Positions 8,416-18,400 of a stretch of 42,510 bases of DNA are shown piece after piece (the stretch's first letter is position 1; each line of letters starts with the position of its first letter). This stretch comes from Spirochaetes bacterium RBG_13_51_14 (GTDB lineage Bacteria > Spirochaetota > UBA4802 > UBA5550): assembly GCA_001829455.1 (NCBI GenBank), contig MIBH01000014.1, positions 631 through 43,140 of the forward strand. The letters are read 5' to 3'. The position numbers were made by a program, and so were the translations under genes. Under the pieces are notes generated by a model. That model was not told the DNA's origin. It saw only the letters and a program-made list of their open reading frames with translations, and did no database searches.

Positions 8416-10869
8416 TCAGATGATCAGAGTCAAACCGTCTTCATTAATACGGTACTGGGCCGTCTTAACAATTCTGATGCCTTGTATACGGCGGCCTTCA
8501 ATTCCGGCCAGCATAGCCACCGCATCGTCCGCCCGGACCGATTGCTCTGACCCCGCATAAAGACGAATGAGCAGTGAATTATCATCAATAATCCCGTATG
8601 AATATACAACCTGTTCAAATGGAATCATTCGCGCCGATTGTTTTGTCAGCTTTGTAAACCCAATCCCGGAGGCGAGGTTTTCGGTTATGGACCGATATAA
8701 TTCCCTGGACGACGCAACCACCCGGTATTCGATGACAGCGGTTATGGCCATGAGGGAAACCCGCTCTTCGATACGATAGATATCGGCGGCGATAATCCCC
8801 AACGGCAGGAAGGCATTGATACGATTCCCGCATCCGTCGTCTATTTCATCAAAAAGGTGGATGTCGAACAGCTCCGCCTCACTCTCGATTCCCAGGGGCA
8901 GGGGATAGCCGGCCGATATCCGCTCGCGCTTGTTGAATCCCTGCGACATAGACACCGGGATGTCTGCCATGCGGAGCGCCCGCTTCACGATCTCCATGAG
9001 GTCTATGTGGGGAATGAAACGCATCATCCCGATTTTTGCGAGTCGTATCCGGGCGCACCCCGTTACGGCAAAGCGTCTCTCGAACCGCTTCTTAGCCTCT
9101 TCGATGGGCGCGGCTGCGATTTCCCCGCGGGTCGTGGGCGTCCCCTGCCGCGGTTCGGCCGCGACGGTGTCCGCCTTCATCCGCTCTATCGTCAGGCGCT
9201 CAAAACCGGTGGCGACAAAATTCCAGGGAAACACGCTCTCGCTTCGCCGATCCAGGCACCGTTCCCACCCGGGGATCACCTCGTCAAGATTTTTCCGCCA
9301 TATGTCGAACCTGAAATGCTCCTCCCACGAATCGAAACGGCAGCCCTCGCGGTACGATCGGCATATCACCTCCCCCAGACGGGTGTCGCCCCGCGCGATC
9401 ACCCCTTCAAGGATAGACGCTTCCACATCATGATTTTTAATCTTGACGGATCGGGGCAGGCCCCGCTTGATCCGACGTATGGCGTTCTCGAAATAGTCCC
9501 GGCCCATCTGCCGCTCCCGCTGGAACGGCGTGTGCGGCTTCGGCACAAAGGGCGATACGGTGACATTGATTTCCATTCCCGCCCGGGCGACCCGGTGTAT
9601 CTCTTTCAGGAGGTTGATGATGTCGGCCGCCTCGTCATGCTCTTCGCAGCCGGGCAGGCCTATCATGAAATAGAGCTTGATCACCTTCCAACCGAGGTCG
9701 CGCACACGCCGCATGATATCAGTGAGATCACGGACGCGAATCCGCTTGTTCGCCAGCGCCCTGATCTCCTCCGAAGCCGACTCAACCGCGAAGGTGAGCG
9801 ATGCCCTCCGCACCTCCGATATCTGCTCGATCAGCGGCAGTGTCGCCGCGTCAACCCTGAGCGACGGGAAGGAGATCGATATCCCCCTCTCCGTAAGCCC
9901 GGGGAGCACGGCATTGATGAGGCTGACCAGGGAGGGGTAATCGCTGATCGAGAGTGAGGAGAGGGTCACCTCATTATACCCGGTGTTCCGCACCATGACC
10001 ATGATGCGCTGGGCTGCGGCGCTGTGGTCATAGCACCGGTAGGGAAGATCATAATACCCGGCGTGACAGAAGTTGCAAAAATTACCGCATCCCCTGGTGA
10101 CCTCGATCACGACCCGTTCCTGCGCGATCCGGATGTTGGGGACCAGCGGTTTCGCTGGGTCCGCAAGATCCCGCCCGCGGTACACCCGCTTCCGCACTGG
10201 AGCGCCGCTGCTTTCTGCAATTGCGCAGCCTTCATAGGTCATGGCGTACCGGGAAGGGAGGAGCACCCCATCGACTGCGCCGATGCGCTCGAGCGTTTCA
10301 CACCGTCCCAGACCCTTTTCTTTCGCGTCAAGCACGGCCTGAACGATCTCACGGATACCCTCCTCGCCGTCGCCGATGTAAAAGGCGTCGATGAAATCGC
10401 CGAGAGGGAACGGATTCGAAACCGCTTCGCCGCCGGCGATGACGATCGGCGCGCCTTCGCCCCGATCGCCGCGTCGCAGCGGGATACCGCCCAGATCGAG
10501 TATCTGTAGTATGTTCGTGCAGAGAAGCTCATGGGATACGTTAAAGCCGATCAGGTCGAGATCGGAGAGCGGCGTGTAGGTCTCCAGCGTGTACAGGGTA
10601 ACGCCGCTCTCGCGAAGTATTGCCTCCAAATCCGCTGCCGCGGCAAACACCCGCTCGCAGGCCACGCCGGGCATGGCATTGGCAATATCGTACAGGATGC
10701 GCAGGCCATTGTTCGACATACCCACATCGTACAGGTCCGGGTAGCACAGGGCCATTCGAAGGCGCGCTTCTTCCTTCACGATGACGTTCAGTTCGCGCCC
10801 CAGGTACCGCCCCGGCTTCTGAACGCGGGAAAGAATGCCTTCAACGACGGATGGATCAAGACGTGCCAT
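8416..10869 (-). CDS. Radical SAM protein with B12-binding-like and DUF2344 domains
   Basis: A fusion of the TIGR03960-type radical SAM protein with a C-terminal TIGR03936/DUF2344 domain, a layout common in bacteria but without a settled reaction. Numbered from the ATG at 10869 (817 aa), residues ~35-185 form a cobalamin-binding-like Rossmann domain. The radical SAM [4Fe-4S] motif CGNFCNFC has cysteines at 261, 265 and 268. The DUF2344 part begins near GCARIRLAKIGMMRFIPHID. Two starts are possible, GTG at 10881 and ATG at 10869. Neither has a clear ribosome site, and I prefer the ATG. The gene follows rsmA on the same strand after about 150 bp. RNA or tRNA modification is a plausible but unproven role. 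Confidence 0.92.
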   Translation of the reverse strand: MARLDPSVVEGILSRVQKPGRYLGRELNVIVKEEARLRMALCYPDLYDVGMSNNGLRILYDIANAMPGVACERVFAAAADLEAILRESGVTLYTLETYTPLSDLDLIGFNVSHELLCTNILQILDLGGIPLRRGDRGEGAPIVIAGGEAVSNPFPLGDFIDAFYIGDGEEGIREIVQAVLDAKEKGLGRCETLERIGAVDGVLLPSRYAMTYEGCAIAESSGAPVRKRVYRGRDLADPAKPLVPNIRIAQERVVIEVTRGCGNFCNFCHAGYYDLPYRCYDHSAAAQRIMVMVRNTGYNEVTLSSLSISDYPSLVSLINAVLPGLTERGISISFPSLRVDAATLPLIEQISEVRRASLTFAVESASEEIRALANKRIRVRDLTDIMRRVRDLGWKVIKLYFMIGLPGCEEHDEAADIINLLKEIHRVARAGMEINVTVSPFVPKPHTPFQRERQMGRDYFENAIRRIKRGLPRSVKIKNHDVEASILEGVIARGDTRLGEVICRSYREGCRFDSWEEHFRFDIWRKNLDEVIPGWERCLDRRSESVFPWNFVATGFERLTIERMKADTVAAEPRQGTPTTRGEIAAAPIEEAKKRFERRFAVTGCARIRLAKIGMMRFIPHIDLMEIVKRALRMADIPVSMSQGFNKRERISAGYPLPLGIESEAELFDIHLFDEIDDGCGNRINAFLPLGIIAADIYRIEERVSLMAITAVIEYRVVASSRELYRSITENLASGIGFTKLTKQSARMIPFEQVVYSYGIIDDNSLLIRLYAGSEQSVRADDAVAMLAGIEGRRIQGIRIVKTAQYRINEDGLTLII

Positions 10870-11001
10870 CAATTCAACCACTATGAAGTAAAATTATGTA
10901 GAACAAATTCTTTACAACTGCAGGGCATGCTACCTCCCACCGTCTCCGGGGGATGAGCGCGCATTATAAACATGAACGATTCCCCCGGCTGAGGAGCGCC
11001 C

Positions 11002-11021
11002 TGATGTCCGCACGGGCATCA
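11002..11021 (-). repeat. Hairpin at the rsmA stop codon
   Basis: TGATGTCCG (11002-11010) and GGGCATCA (11014-11021) form a short stem with a 3-nt loop and one G-T pair. The hairpin overlaps the rsmA stop (11019-11021). No T-run follows, so it is more likely a 3'-end stabilising hairpin than a terminator. A second inverted repeat, CCGGGGGA (10946-10953) with TCCCCCGG (10981-10988), lies further downstream in the same spacer. Confidence 0.4.
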
Positions 11022-11858
11022 TGTCAGCTGCTCACCGCGTAAATCTCTACAGGCCTCGGCCAGGGAGACGAACTCATCGAGCGTAAGATCCTCCCCGCGA
11101 CGACCGCCGTCAATACGTGCAGCAGCGAGAGAGCGCGCCGCCCCCTCTCTCCCTGCCTGCAGGTGCGGAGATTCCGACAGGGCCTTGAGTATCGTTTTTC
11201 TCCGTCCCCAGAAGGCTGATTTCACCACCATATGAAAAATATCGATGTCACCGCCGGACAGGGGAAGGCGTCTCCGCCGAACGAGCCTCACCAGGGAAGA
11301 GGCAACCTCGGGCCGGGGATAAAATGATTCCCGGGATACCCCGAAGAGGATCGTCGGCTGATAGTAGAACCCCAGGGTAACCGACAGGGCGCCGTAGGTT
11401 TTGTTCCCCGGTCCCGCGATGATCCGGTCAGCCATCTCCTTCTGAAGGGTCACATAAACATGCGGCGCTGAATAGCGGGTGATCCGGAAGAGTATTTCGG
11501 AAGAGCAGTAGTATGGAAGATTGGAGACGAATTTGGTAAAGGTATCAGCCAGATCCAGTTTCAGAAAATCCGCATGTATCAGCCTTATATTATTCTTCCC
11601 CCTGAAGCGCTCCGCGCAATAGCGGTACAGCCCCGAATCGATCTCAACCGCGGTCACCCCCTCGGCAACTTCAACCATTCGCCCGGTCAGCGCCCCCAGC
11701 CCGGGACCGATCTCAAGCACGCGGTCATCGGAGGATATTCCTATTATGTTTATTATTTTATCGAGCACCGCGTTGGACACGAGAAAATTCTGTCCCAGCT
11801 TTTTGTTTGGACGGAGGCCGTATTGTTCGATAATGCTCATCAATTCCGATTTATTCAC
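11019..11858 (-). CDS. rsmA: 16S rRNA (adenine1518-N6/adenine1519-N6)-dimethyltransferase
   Basis: KsgA family. It dimethylates two adjacent adenines in the 3' hairpin of 16S rRNA late in 30S assembly, using SAM. The sequence shows GLRPNKKLGQNFL at the N-terminus, SAM motif I (VLEIGPGLGALT), the acidic motif AVEID and the catalytic NLPY at 113-116 (SNLPYYCSSEIL). The C-terminal RNA-binding domain includes FYPRPEV. The frame is open to GTG 11879, but a strong ribosome site (AGGGAGGGG) lies inside that extension, 6 nt before GTG 11858, so I start there (279 aa). Divergent from the alpha-2-macroglobulin gene across a 600-bp intergenic region. Confidence 0.96.
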   Translation of the reverse strand: MNKSELMSIIEQYGLRPNKKLGQNFLVSNAVLDKIINIIGISSDDRVLEIGPGLGALTGRMVEVAEGVTAVEIDSGLYRYCAERFRGKNNIRLIHADFLKLDLADTFTKFVSNLPYYCSSEILFRITRYSAPHVYVTLQKEMADRIIAGPGNKTYGALSVTLGFYYQPTILFGVSRESFYPRPEVASSLVRLVRRRRLPLSGGDIDIFHMVVKSAFWGRRKTILKALSESPHLQAGREGAARSLAAARIDGGRRGEDLTLDEFVSLAEACRDLRGEQLT

Positions 11859-11990
11859 TGGCAACCCCTCCCTGAACACGGCCCTTTTTGGAAAAAATAA
11901 AGCAGGAAGAGGGTGTGTTCAGGCAATCACACCATTAACGGTATGTGATCGCTACATCTTTTTACACCATATATTATATTCAATTATAAT

Positions 11991-12074
11991 TTACTTAACT
12001 CAGGCGAAAATTGAAATATATTCTCCCTCCCCCTTGAGGGGGGAGGGAAATAATAATATCCTAAGTCGAATTAA
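11991..12074. mobile_element. Short degenerate copy of a palindromic MITE-like element
   Basis: It begins with TTACTTAACTCAGGCGAAAA, about two-thirds identical to the left end of the neighbouring element, and ends with a degenerate reverse complement of that end (CCTAAGTCGAATTAA). Its centre is a G/C-rich hairpin, CCCTCCCCC-TTGA-GGGGGGAGGG (12025-12047). It has no coding capacity. Confidence 0.6.
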
Positions 12075-12265
12075 TTACTCGAGTTAGGCGAATTTATATA
12101 ATTAATTCCCCCTCCCTTGATGGGAGGGGTTAGGGGAGGGTGAAATAGGTGATTTTGGCATACAAAAGTTATCCATTCGCCGTAAATTCATCACCCCCAC
12201 CCCAACCCTCCCCCCTCAAGGGGGAGGGAGCGGCCCACATAATTAAATTCGCCTAACTCGAGTAA
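12075..12265. mobile_element. MITE-like element with 22-bp perfect terminal inverted repeats
   Basis: Positions 12075-12096 and 12244-12265 are perfect 22-bp inverted repeats that begin TTACTCGAGTTAGG. Inside, two C/G-rich arms (about 12107-12144 and 12188-12230) are also mutually inverted, and each can fold on itself (for example CCCCTCCC-TTGAT-GGGAGGGG at 12109-12129). The element has no reading frame. It is probably a non-autonomous transposable or palindromic repeat present elsewhere in the genome. Confidence 0.7.
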
Positions 12266-12275
12266 CAATTTATAC

Positions 12276-12303
12276 TTGAATTTTAAAGAACACCCCATAT
12301 CAT
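12276..12303 (+). promoter_or_regulatory. Candidate sigma-70 promoter of the alpha-2-macroglobulin/pbpC unit
   Basis: TTGAAT (12276-12281), a 16-bp spacer and TATCAT (12298-12303) lie just 10 bp beyond the MITE-like element. This would give a leader of about 150 nt before the ATG at 12461. Confidence 0.45.
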
Positions 12304-12460
12304 ACATGCATCAACAATATATTCGAAGTCTTCAATGCAAAAACAGACAATCGAACCGCAGGGCCCAGAGTGATATACGCATGCTGCTCGATTTTCTGCA
12401 ACGATCTACAAAAAATGAAACAACATGACACGATAAAAATATGATTAAAGGAAAAAAAAT

Positions 12461-15400
12461 ATGAACCTAAAAAAAAATCTTCATGCAATCATGAAATATG
12501 CGGATTCCTTATTCCGCAAAACTCACACCACCGCGAATACAGTCATTAAGAAGTCAGTTTCCCTGGCGCGTTCTGTGGGAAAGCAGGCGCCCGTCATGAC
12601 CCGGCGCATCATCACCTGGGCGAAAAGCATCCGGCTCGATCGCACGACAATAACACGGCTAAAAATCTTTGTTGCCGGGGACCTCTGGCCCCGGCATCTC
12701 CAACCATTTCTATCGGTCTCAAGGAACCGGATCATGTTGTCGGGAGGCGCCGCCATCATTATTACCGCCGCGGCCCTGAGCGCCCTGAGCTCTGACAAGG
12801 TGGCAACAATCGAACCAAACCGCTATCGGGAGCCCGCTCCCGTCGATAACTCGATGCTCCGTATCGTACAGGCGGCGCCCACCGGAACCGTTACCGGCGA
12901 CGATAGACGGAAGGAGGTCACGGTGGTCTTCAACCATCCTCTGGTGCCTCTGTCGAAGCTGGAAGATACAACCGCCGGCGTCCTGGATATCGCACCGGCA
13001 ATCAGGGGAAATTTCCGCTGGTATGGGAGCCGCATTTGCGCTTTTATCCCTGAAACAGGATGGGAGTTCGGCCGAACCTATACCATTACCGTCCGCAAGG
13101 GAACCACCTCCCTGAACGGTAAAGCGCTTCCCGAAAATTACTCCTTTACCTTCACCTTCACGATACCGGAACTGAGCGTGTCAGCCCATCCGATACCCTA
13201 CCAGTCCGGCACCATCGACTACAACCAGTCCTTCTCAATTAATTTCAGCCACCCGGTTAATCTGGCGGATCTCAGCGGAAAGGTACGGCTCTTGTGCAAC
13301 AACCAGACAATCCCCTTCAAGACGACATACTGGGATCCCGCATCAGGCGGAGATGTCGAGACAGGAGAGGACGAGGGCTATGGCGGGCCGGGCAACGACG
13401 CCGGCGAACCGAACCGCAGAGCCGTCATCATCACCCCGACAGCGCCCTTCAAACGCGACGCAGCGGTGACCATTACCGTCGAGCCCGGTCTCCGTGCGGC
13501 CGACGGCGCAGCAGAGTTAAAAAATAAGAAATTATTCACCTACGCCACGCACGGCCCCCTCTCCGTGGCGTTCAAGCAGGAGGGCGTTGATTACTACCAG
13601 AATTTCTGGCAGGCCCAGTTCGAATTCAACAACGACGTCGATATCAGTGCGGCCAGGACCGCCATCAAGGTCACACCTTCCATCCCGTGGCGGGAATCCT
13701 CACGCGGCCGCACCAGGAGTATAGCCCTTACGTCATGGTCGGTAAAACCAGGCACCGCCTATAAATTCACCGTTGGCCCGATGACGGATATTCACGGAAA
13801 CGCCCTGGTATCGGGAGACCGGGAGATCGAGGTTACGGTCCCCGAATACCGCCCTGAATTTTCTCTCGAAGACGATAAAACCTTGCTTGAATCCACGATG
13901 AGCCAGAAGGTCCCGGTGGAAATGGCTAACATGCCGGAGATCGTCGTGGGTGTGGCACCCGTTACGCTGAAACATATACAGATGGGCCTGTCCGATTCCC
14001 GTTACAGCATACTGGATAATCTGAGCTACAACATGATCGAATGGAAAACGGGCGTGGGAAAGCACGTGTCCGGACGCACCGGCTACGACATCCGGAAGTA
14101 TCTCACATCCGCACATACGGGGTGGCTCGGCGTGACATTTACCGGCGATGTAATATCATATAACGGTAAAAGCGAGCGTCTCACCCGCGGCCAGATCATT
14201 CAGGCGACGGACCTGGGGATATCAGTCAAGGAGGCCTTTGACTCATCCTACGTATGGGTTCACTCCCTGCATCGGGGCGCACCGGTAAAGGGCGCTGCAG
14301 TGACCTTCTATGACATTGACAACAGGATCGGTTCCGGCATTACGAACGAAGAAGGCTATTGCCGTATCCCTAAAAATGAGTATGGCCTGCTTAAAAAATC
14401 ACTGTATGTGGTGAGCAGCGGAACAGGCGACCGCGCATTTATCACCTCGGCAAATTACGATCTCCCCATGTACTATGTCTGCAACCAGTTTGATCAAAAC
14501 GCCTGGGAGCGGTCGCTCGGCGGAGAGATCATCTTCGACCGGAAGCTCTATCGGCCCGGCGATACGGTCAGCCTCAAGGGTATCCTCGCGGTGCGGGAAA
14601 AGGGAAAACTGACGCCGCTCCGAAACGCCCCAATCAGCGTGACCATATCAAGCTCCAAAGGAGAGCAGCTGTTTTCCAAGGATATCAAAACATCCGCCCA
14701 GGGCGGACTCTGGACAACCTGCGAAATTCCCGCTGACGCGCCACTCGGACACTACCAGGTGCGTATGGCCCTGAATGACAGGTTATACGTCAATGACACC
14801 TTCCAGGTCGAGGAGTTCCGGCCCGTTTCATTCTCCGTGAGCGTGGCAGGTCTTCGCGACGCCAGCGTTGGCGAGAAAATACCGATAACTATCGAGGGCC
14901 GTTACCTGTTCGGTGCGCCCATGAAATCAGCCCCGGTCACCTACAACTGCATGCGGATGAAGCGGCGCATTTCCTTCCCGAATTATTCCGATTATACCTT
15001 TGGCGACGGACAGCTATGGGAAGAAACTGAGATCGACTGGTCCAACGCCGGGTATTACACCGGCGATTCCGGCAGGCTCGATTCGTCCGGGAAATACGTT
15101 TTTACTCTGACCCCCCGGCCGATGCTGAACCAGGAAAAGCTCCAGACGCCCGATCAGACCCTGCAGCTCTCTGACATCTATGATCTAAAGATAGAGGCGA
15201 AGGTCAAAGACGTGGACGATAAATCGGTTACAAAGACCGCTTACGCCACCGTGTATCCCGGATCGTTCCTGATCGGCATCCGATCGAAGAACCGCTATCA
15301 GCACTTCAGCAAGCAGTTCTCCTTCGACCTGGTGGCCCTGACCAACGACGGTCGTCACGTCGAAAGCCGTCCGGCCGTTATTACTGTTATTAGGTACAAC

Positions 15401-18400
15401 TACAAGAACATCATGTCCAAGGGACCGGGCGGGACCCTGCAGCCGCGTAACATGCTGGTAAAGGAACAGGTGCTCCGCCAGGAGATCACCCTGTCCGGCG
15501 CGCCCAGGACCTTCACCTTTCAGCCCGCGGATTCAGGCGGGTATTCGATTATCGTGCAGGAGCGGGGTGGCATGAGCTACTCCCGTGACAACTTCTACGC
15601 CTGGGGCGGTGAGATGGTATCCTGGTATCTGGATGACGACGACGCAATCACCCTGATGCCGGATAAAAAGGAATATCAGCCGGGTGAAACGGCACGGGTT
15701 CTCATCCAGTCTCCCTTCAGCCGCTGCAAGGCCATCATCACCCTTGAGCGCGAATCCGTGATATGGCAGAAGACCATGGACATCTCCGAAAACGGCACTC
15801 CAATTGAAATCCCCATGAAGGAAGAATATCTTCCCAACGTGTTCCTCTCGGTCATGCTCGTCCGCCCGCGGGTCAATCTGCCGGAAACCGTTGATCCGAA
15901 GACACGCGCGGAGTACATCGCCAATGACATGGGCATCCCAAAATTCAAGGCTGGTATCGTGAAGCTCTCGGTAAGCAACGCGTCGAAAAAGGCAAAACTC
16001 GATCTGGTCCCTAACAAAAGCGAGTACAGTCCCGGCGAACCAGTCACCGTGACCATCACCACTGAGCCGGGCGCGGAAGTGGCCCTTGCCGTGGCCGACC
16101 GGGCAGTGCTCGATCTCATCGATTATCAGTACGCGAATCCGGTGAATAAGCTCTACCAGAATTGGCCCCTGGGCGTACGGATCCTGGAAAACCGGCGCTT
16201 TATAATCAAGCAGTACCGCTACACCCAGAAGGGCGAGAGCCCCGGCGGACAGGGAAAAGGAGATGAGCTCGAGGGCCTGGGCGGCTTCGACAAGGACAGC
16301 GAAGACGGCTCTCGCAAAGATATCCGATACACCGCCTACTGGAACCCGTCAATCATCGCCGACACTGAAGGGAAAGCGACCGTAACATTTACACTGCCGC
16401 ACAACCTCACCACCTTCCGGATCATGGCCCTTGCGTCGATCAACGGCAAATATCGCAACGCGAATCATGAATTCAGGGTGCGGAAGGCGCTGGTGATCCA
16501 GAAAAATCTGCCCCGCTTCATCAGACCGGGCGATACCCTTTCTCTGGGAGCCGTGGTCATAAATCAGACTAACCGGGGGGGAGAATTCATCTTCTCGATA
16601 CAATCGGATCTCCTCCAGGGAAAAGAGACGACAACCACAGCAGCGATCGACGCTGGTGAGGCGAAGGAGATAACCTTCCCGGTGACGCTCAACCTGGAAC
16701 GGTACGCAGCCTTGAAAAAAATGACCGGGAACAGCAGCGATAACACTTCTCCATCGGGACAAATCTCGGTGAAGGGGTGGCTTTCAGTGAAGCCGGTCGA
16801 CATGGAGAAATACACCGGAGGCGGATTTAAAAAGAGCGATGTGATCGACCGTCTGGAATTCAATTTCCCGGTTCGAGAACAGCCTCCCGACGAGGCCTTC
16901 ACTGTAGCCGGATTCACGTCAACAGAAGAAAAGGAATTCATCCAGTTCCCGGCCCCGGGCAGTGTGATGCCGGAGATGGGGGGCCTGGAATTAGCCCTTG
17001 CACCGACGGCGCTGGTGGGACTTAACAGGGCGTTCGCCTTCTACAAGACCAATCCTTTCTTCTGCCTGGAACAGCGGGCCTCGGCCTTTCTCCTCGCCAT
17101 GTCCTCGGGCGAGCTTCTGAAGCAATTTTCCTTTAAGCCTCCGAGCGACAGGGATTTCGATTTCTCGCGCATCGAGGAGCTGTTCCTTGGGGAGATAGAC
17201 AGATTCCAGAACGCCGACGGCGGGTTCAAGTTTTGGAAGGACAGCACCGACGGGCGGAGCGATCCATATCTTACCGCTTATGTGGCCTTCATTCTCCAGG
17301 TAGCGAAACAGAGGGGATACCGGGTACAATCGTCAGTGGTAGATAAGGTCGCGGCTTTTCTGGAAAACTATGTCCGCGAACCCCGGGAGGACGGCTATAA
17401 GTATATCTTTGAGTCCTTCGCCCTTATCAACTATGTGCTCACGCTCAAGGGTGACCACAACGCGTCCCTCACCGATCTCCTGCTGGACAACGAGCAGAAG
17501 CTCTCGCTCCGGGCAAAGGCGTACCTCGCCATGGCCATCGGCCTCAAAAAGGGAATCAGCGACTACAAGGATGACAATCATGCAAAGCGTATCATGGAGG
17601 CGGTGAAGAACCGCATGGACATCACCACCCGCAAAGTCTCATTCAAGGAAGAGGGCACCGACAACTACAATCGGGCATTTAGTTCAAACGGATCCACCCT
17701 GGGAGTTATCCTCAGGATGATGATCATGCTTGACCGGACCAACCCGCTCATTCCCAACATGGTGCAGTTTATCATCGCGGACCAGGGCAGCTCGGTCTGG
17801 CACGACAGCCACAGCACCGGCCTCGCCGCTCTGGCTCTCCATGATTACTACCAGGCGTATGAGAAGGAAGGATCGATCATTCCCGCGTATACGGGAACGG
17901 TCTCAATCAACGGCAAAACGGCATTCGAGCCGACCCTGGACCGGCGGAAGCTCGAGGTGCGGTCAACGGCCATCCCGATGCGCAACCTCTACGCCTACGG
18001 CCCGGCCGGCGTGAATCACCCGATGGTTTTTTCCTCGTCGAAAAATAATCGTCTCTATTACACGGCGACCCTCGCCTACTTCCCGTTGCTTTCCACCGTG
18101 GCACCGCGCGATGAGGGAATGGAGATCCAGCGTGACATTATCGACCTCGGCAGGCCGTCGCGTCGCGACAGAGACGGGACCATTATACGCGACAATCTGA
18201 AGCGCGGCTCCATATACCTCGTTCGTATCCGCGTGGTGACGCCCAAGCCTGTCTTCAATGCCCTCGTTGTGGACCCGATTCCATCAAACGTAGAAATCGT
18301 AAACACGGCTTTAAAAACCGAAGAATCGTCCCTGGGAAAGCTTACTACCAAAGACAGGCCGGCATACGAGTACTGGTGGATGGATGCCCTCCCAACGATA

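Larger units (their letters stand above)
11859..12460. other. 602-bp divergent intergenic region with MITE-like repeats
   Basis: The region lies between rsmA (-) and the alpha-2-macroglobulin gene (+). It holds a small hairpin (GGTGTG 11912-11917 with CACACC 11928-11933), two abutting palindromic elements (11991-12265), and a candidate promoter (12276-12303). No protein-coding gene is evident: the frames present consist mostly of repeat sequence. Confidence 0.7.

Noticed and set aside
8857-9957. 366-aa open frame antisense to the radical SAM gene
   Set aside because: The opposite strand carries an unmistakable radical SAM/DUF2344 gene; this frame shows no domain.
12025-12047. G/C-rich hairpin as a terminator for rsmA or its neighbour
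   Set aside because: It lies between divergent genes, upstream of both, and is the core of a repeated palindromic element, so it ends no transcript seen here.
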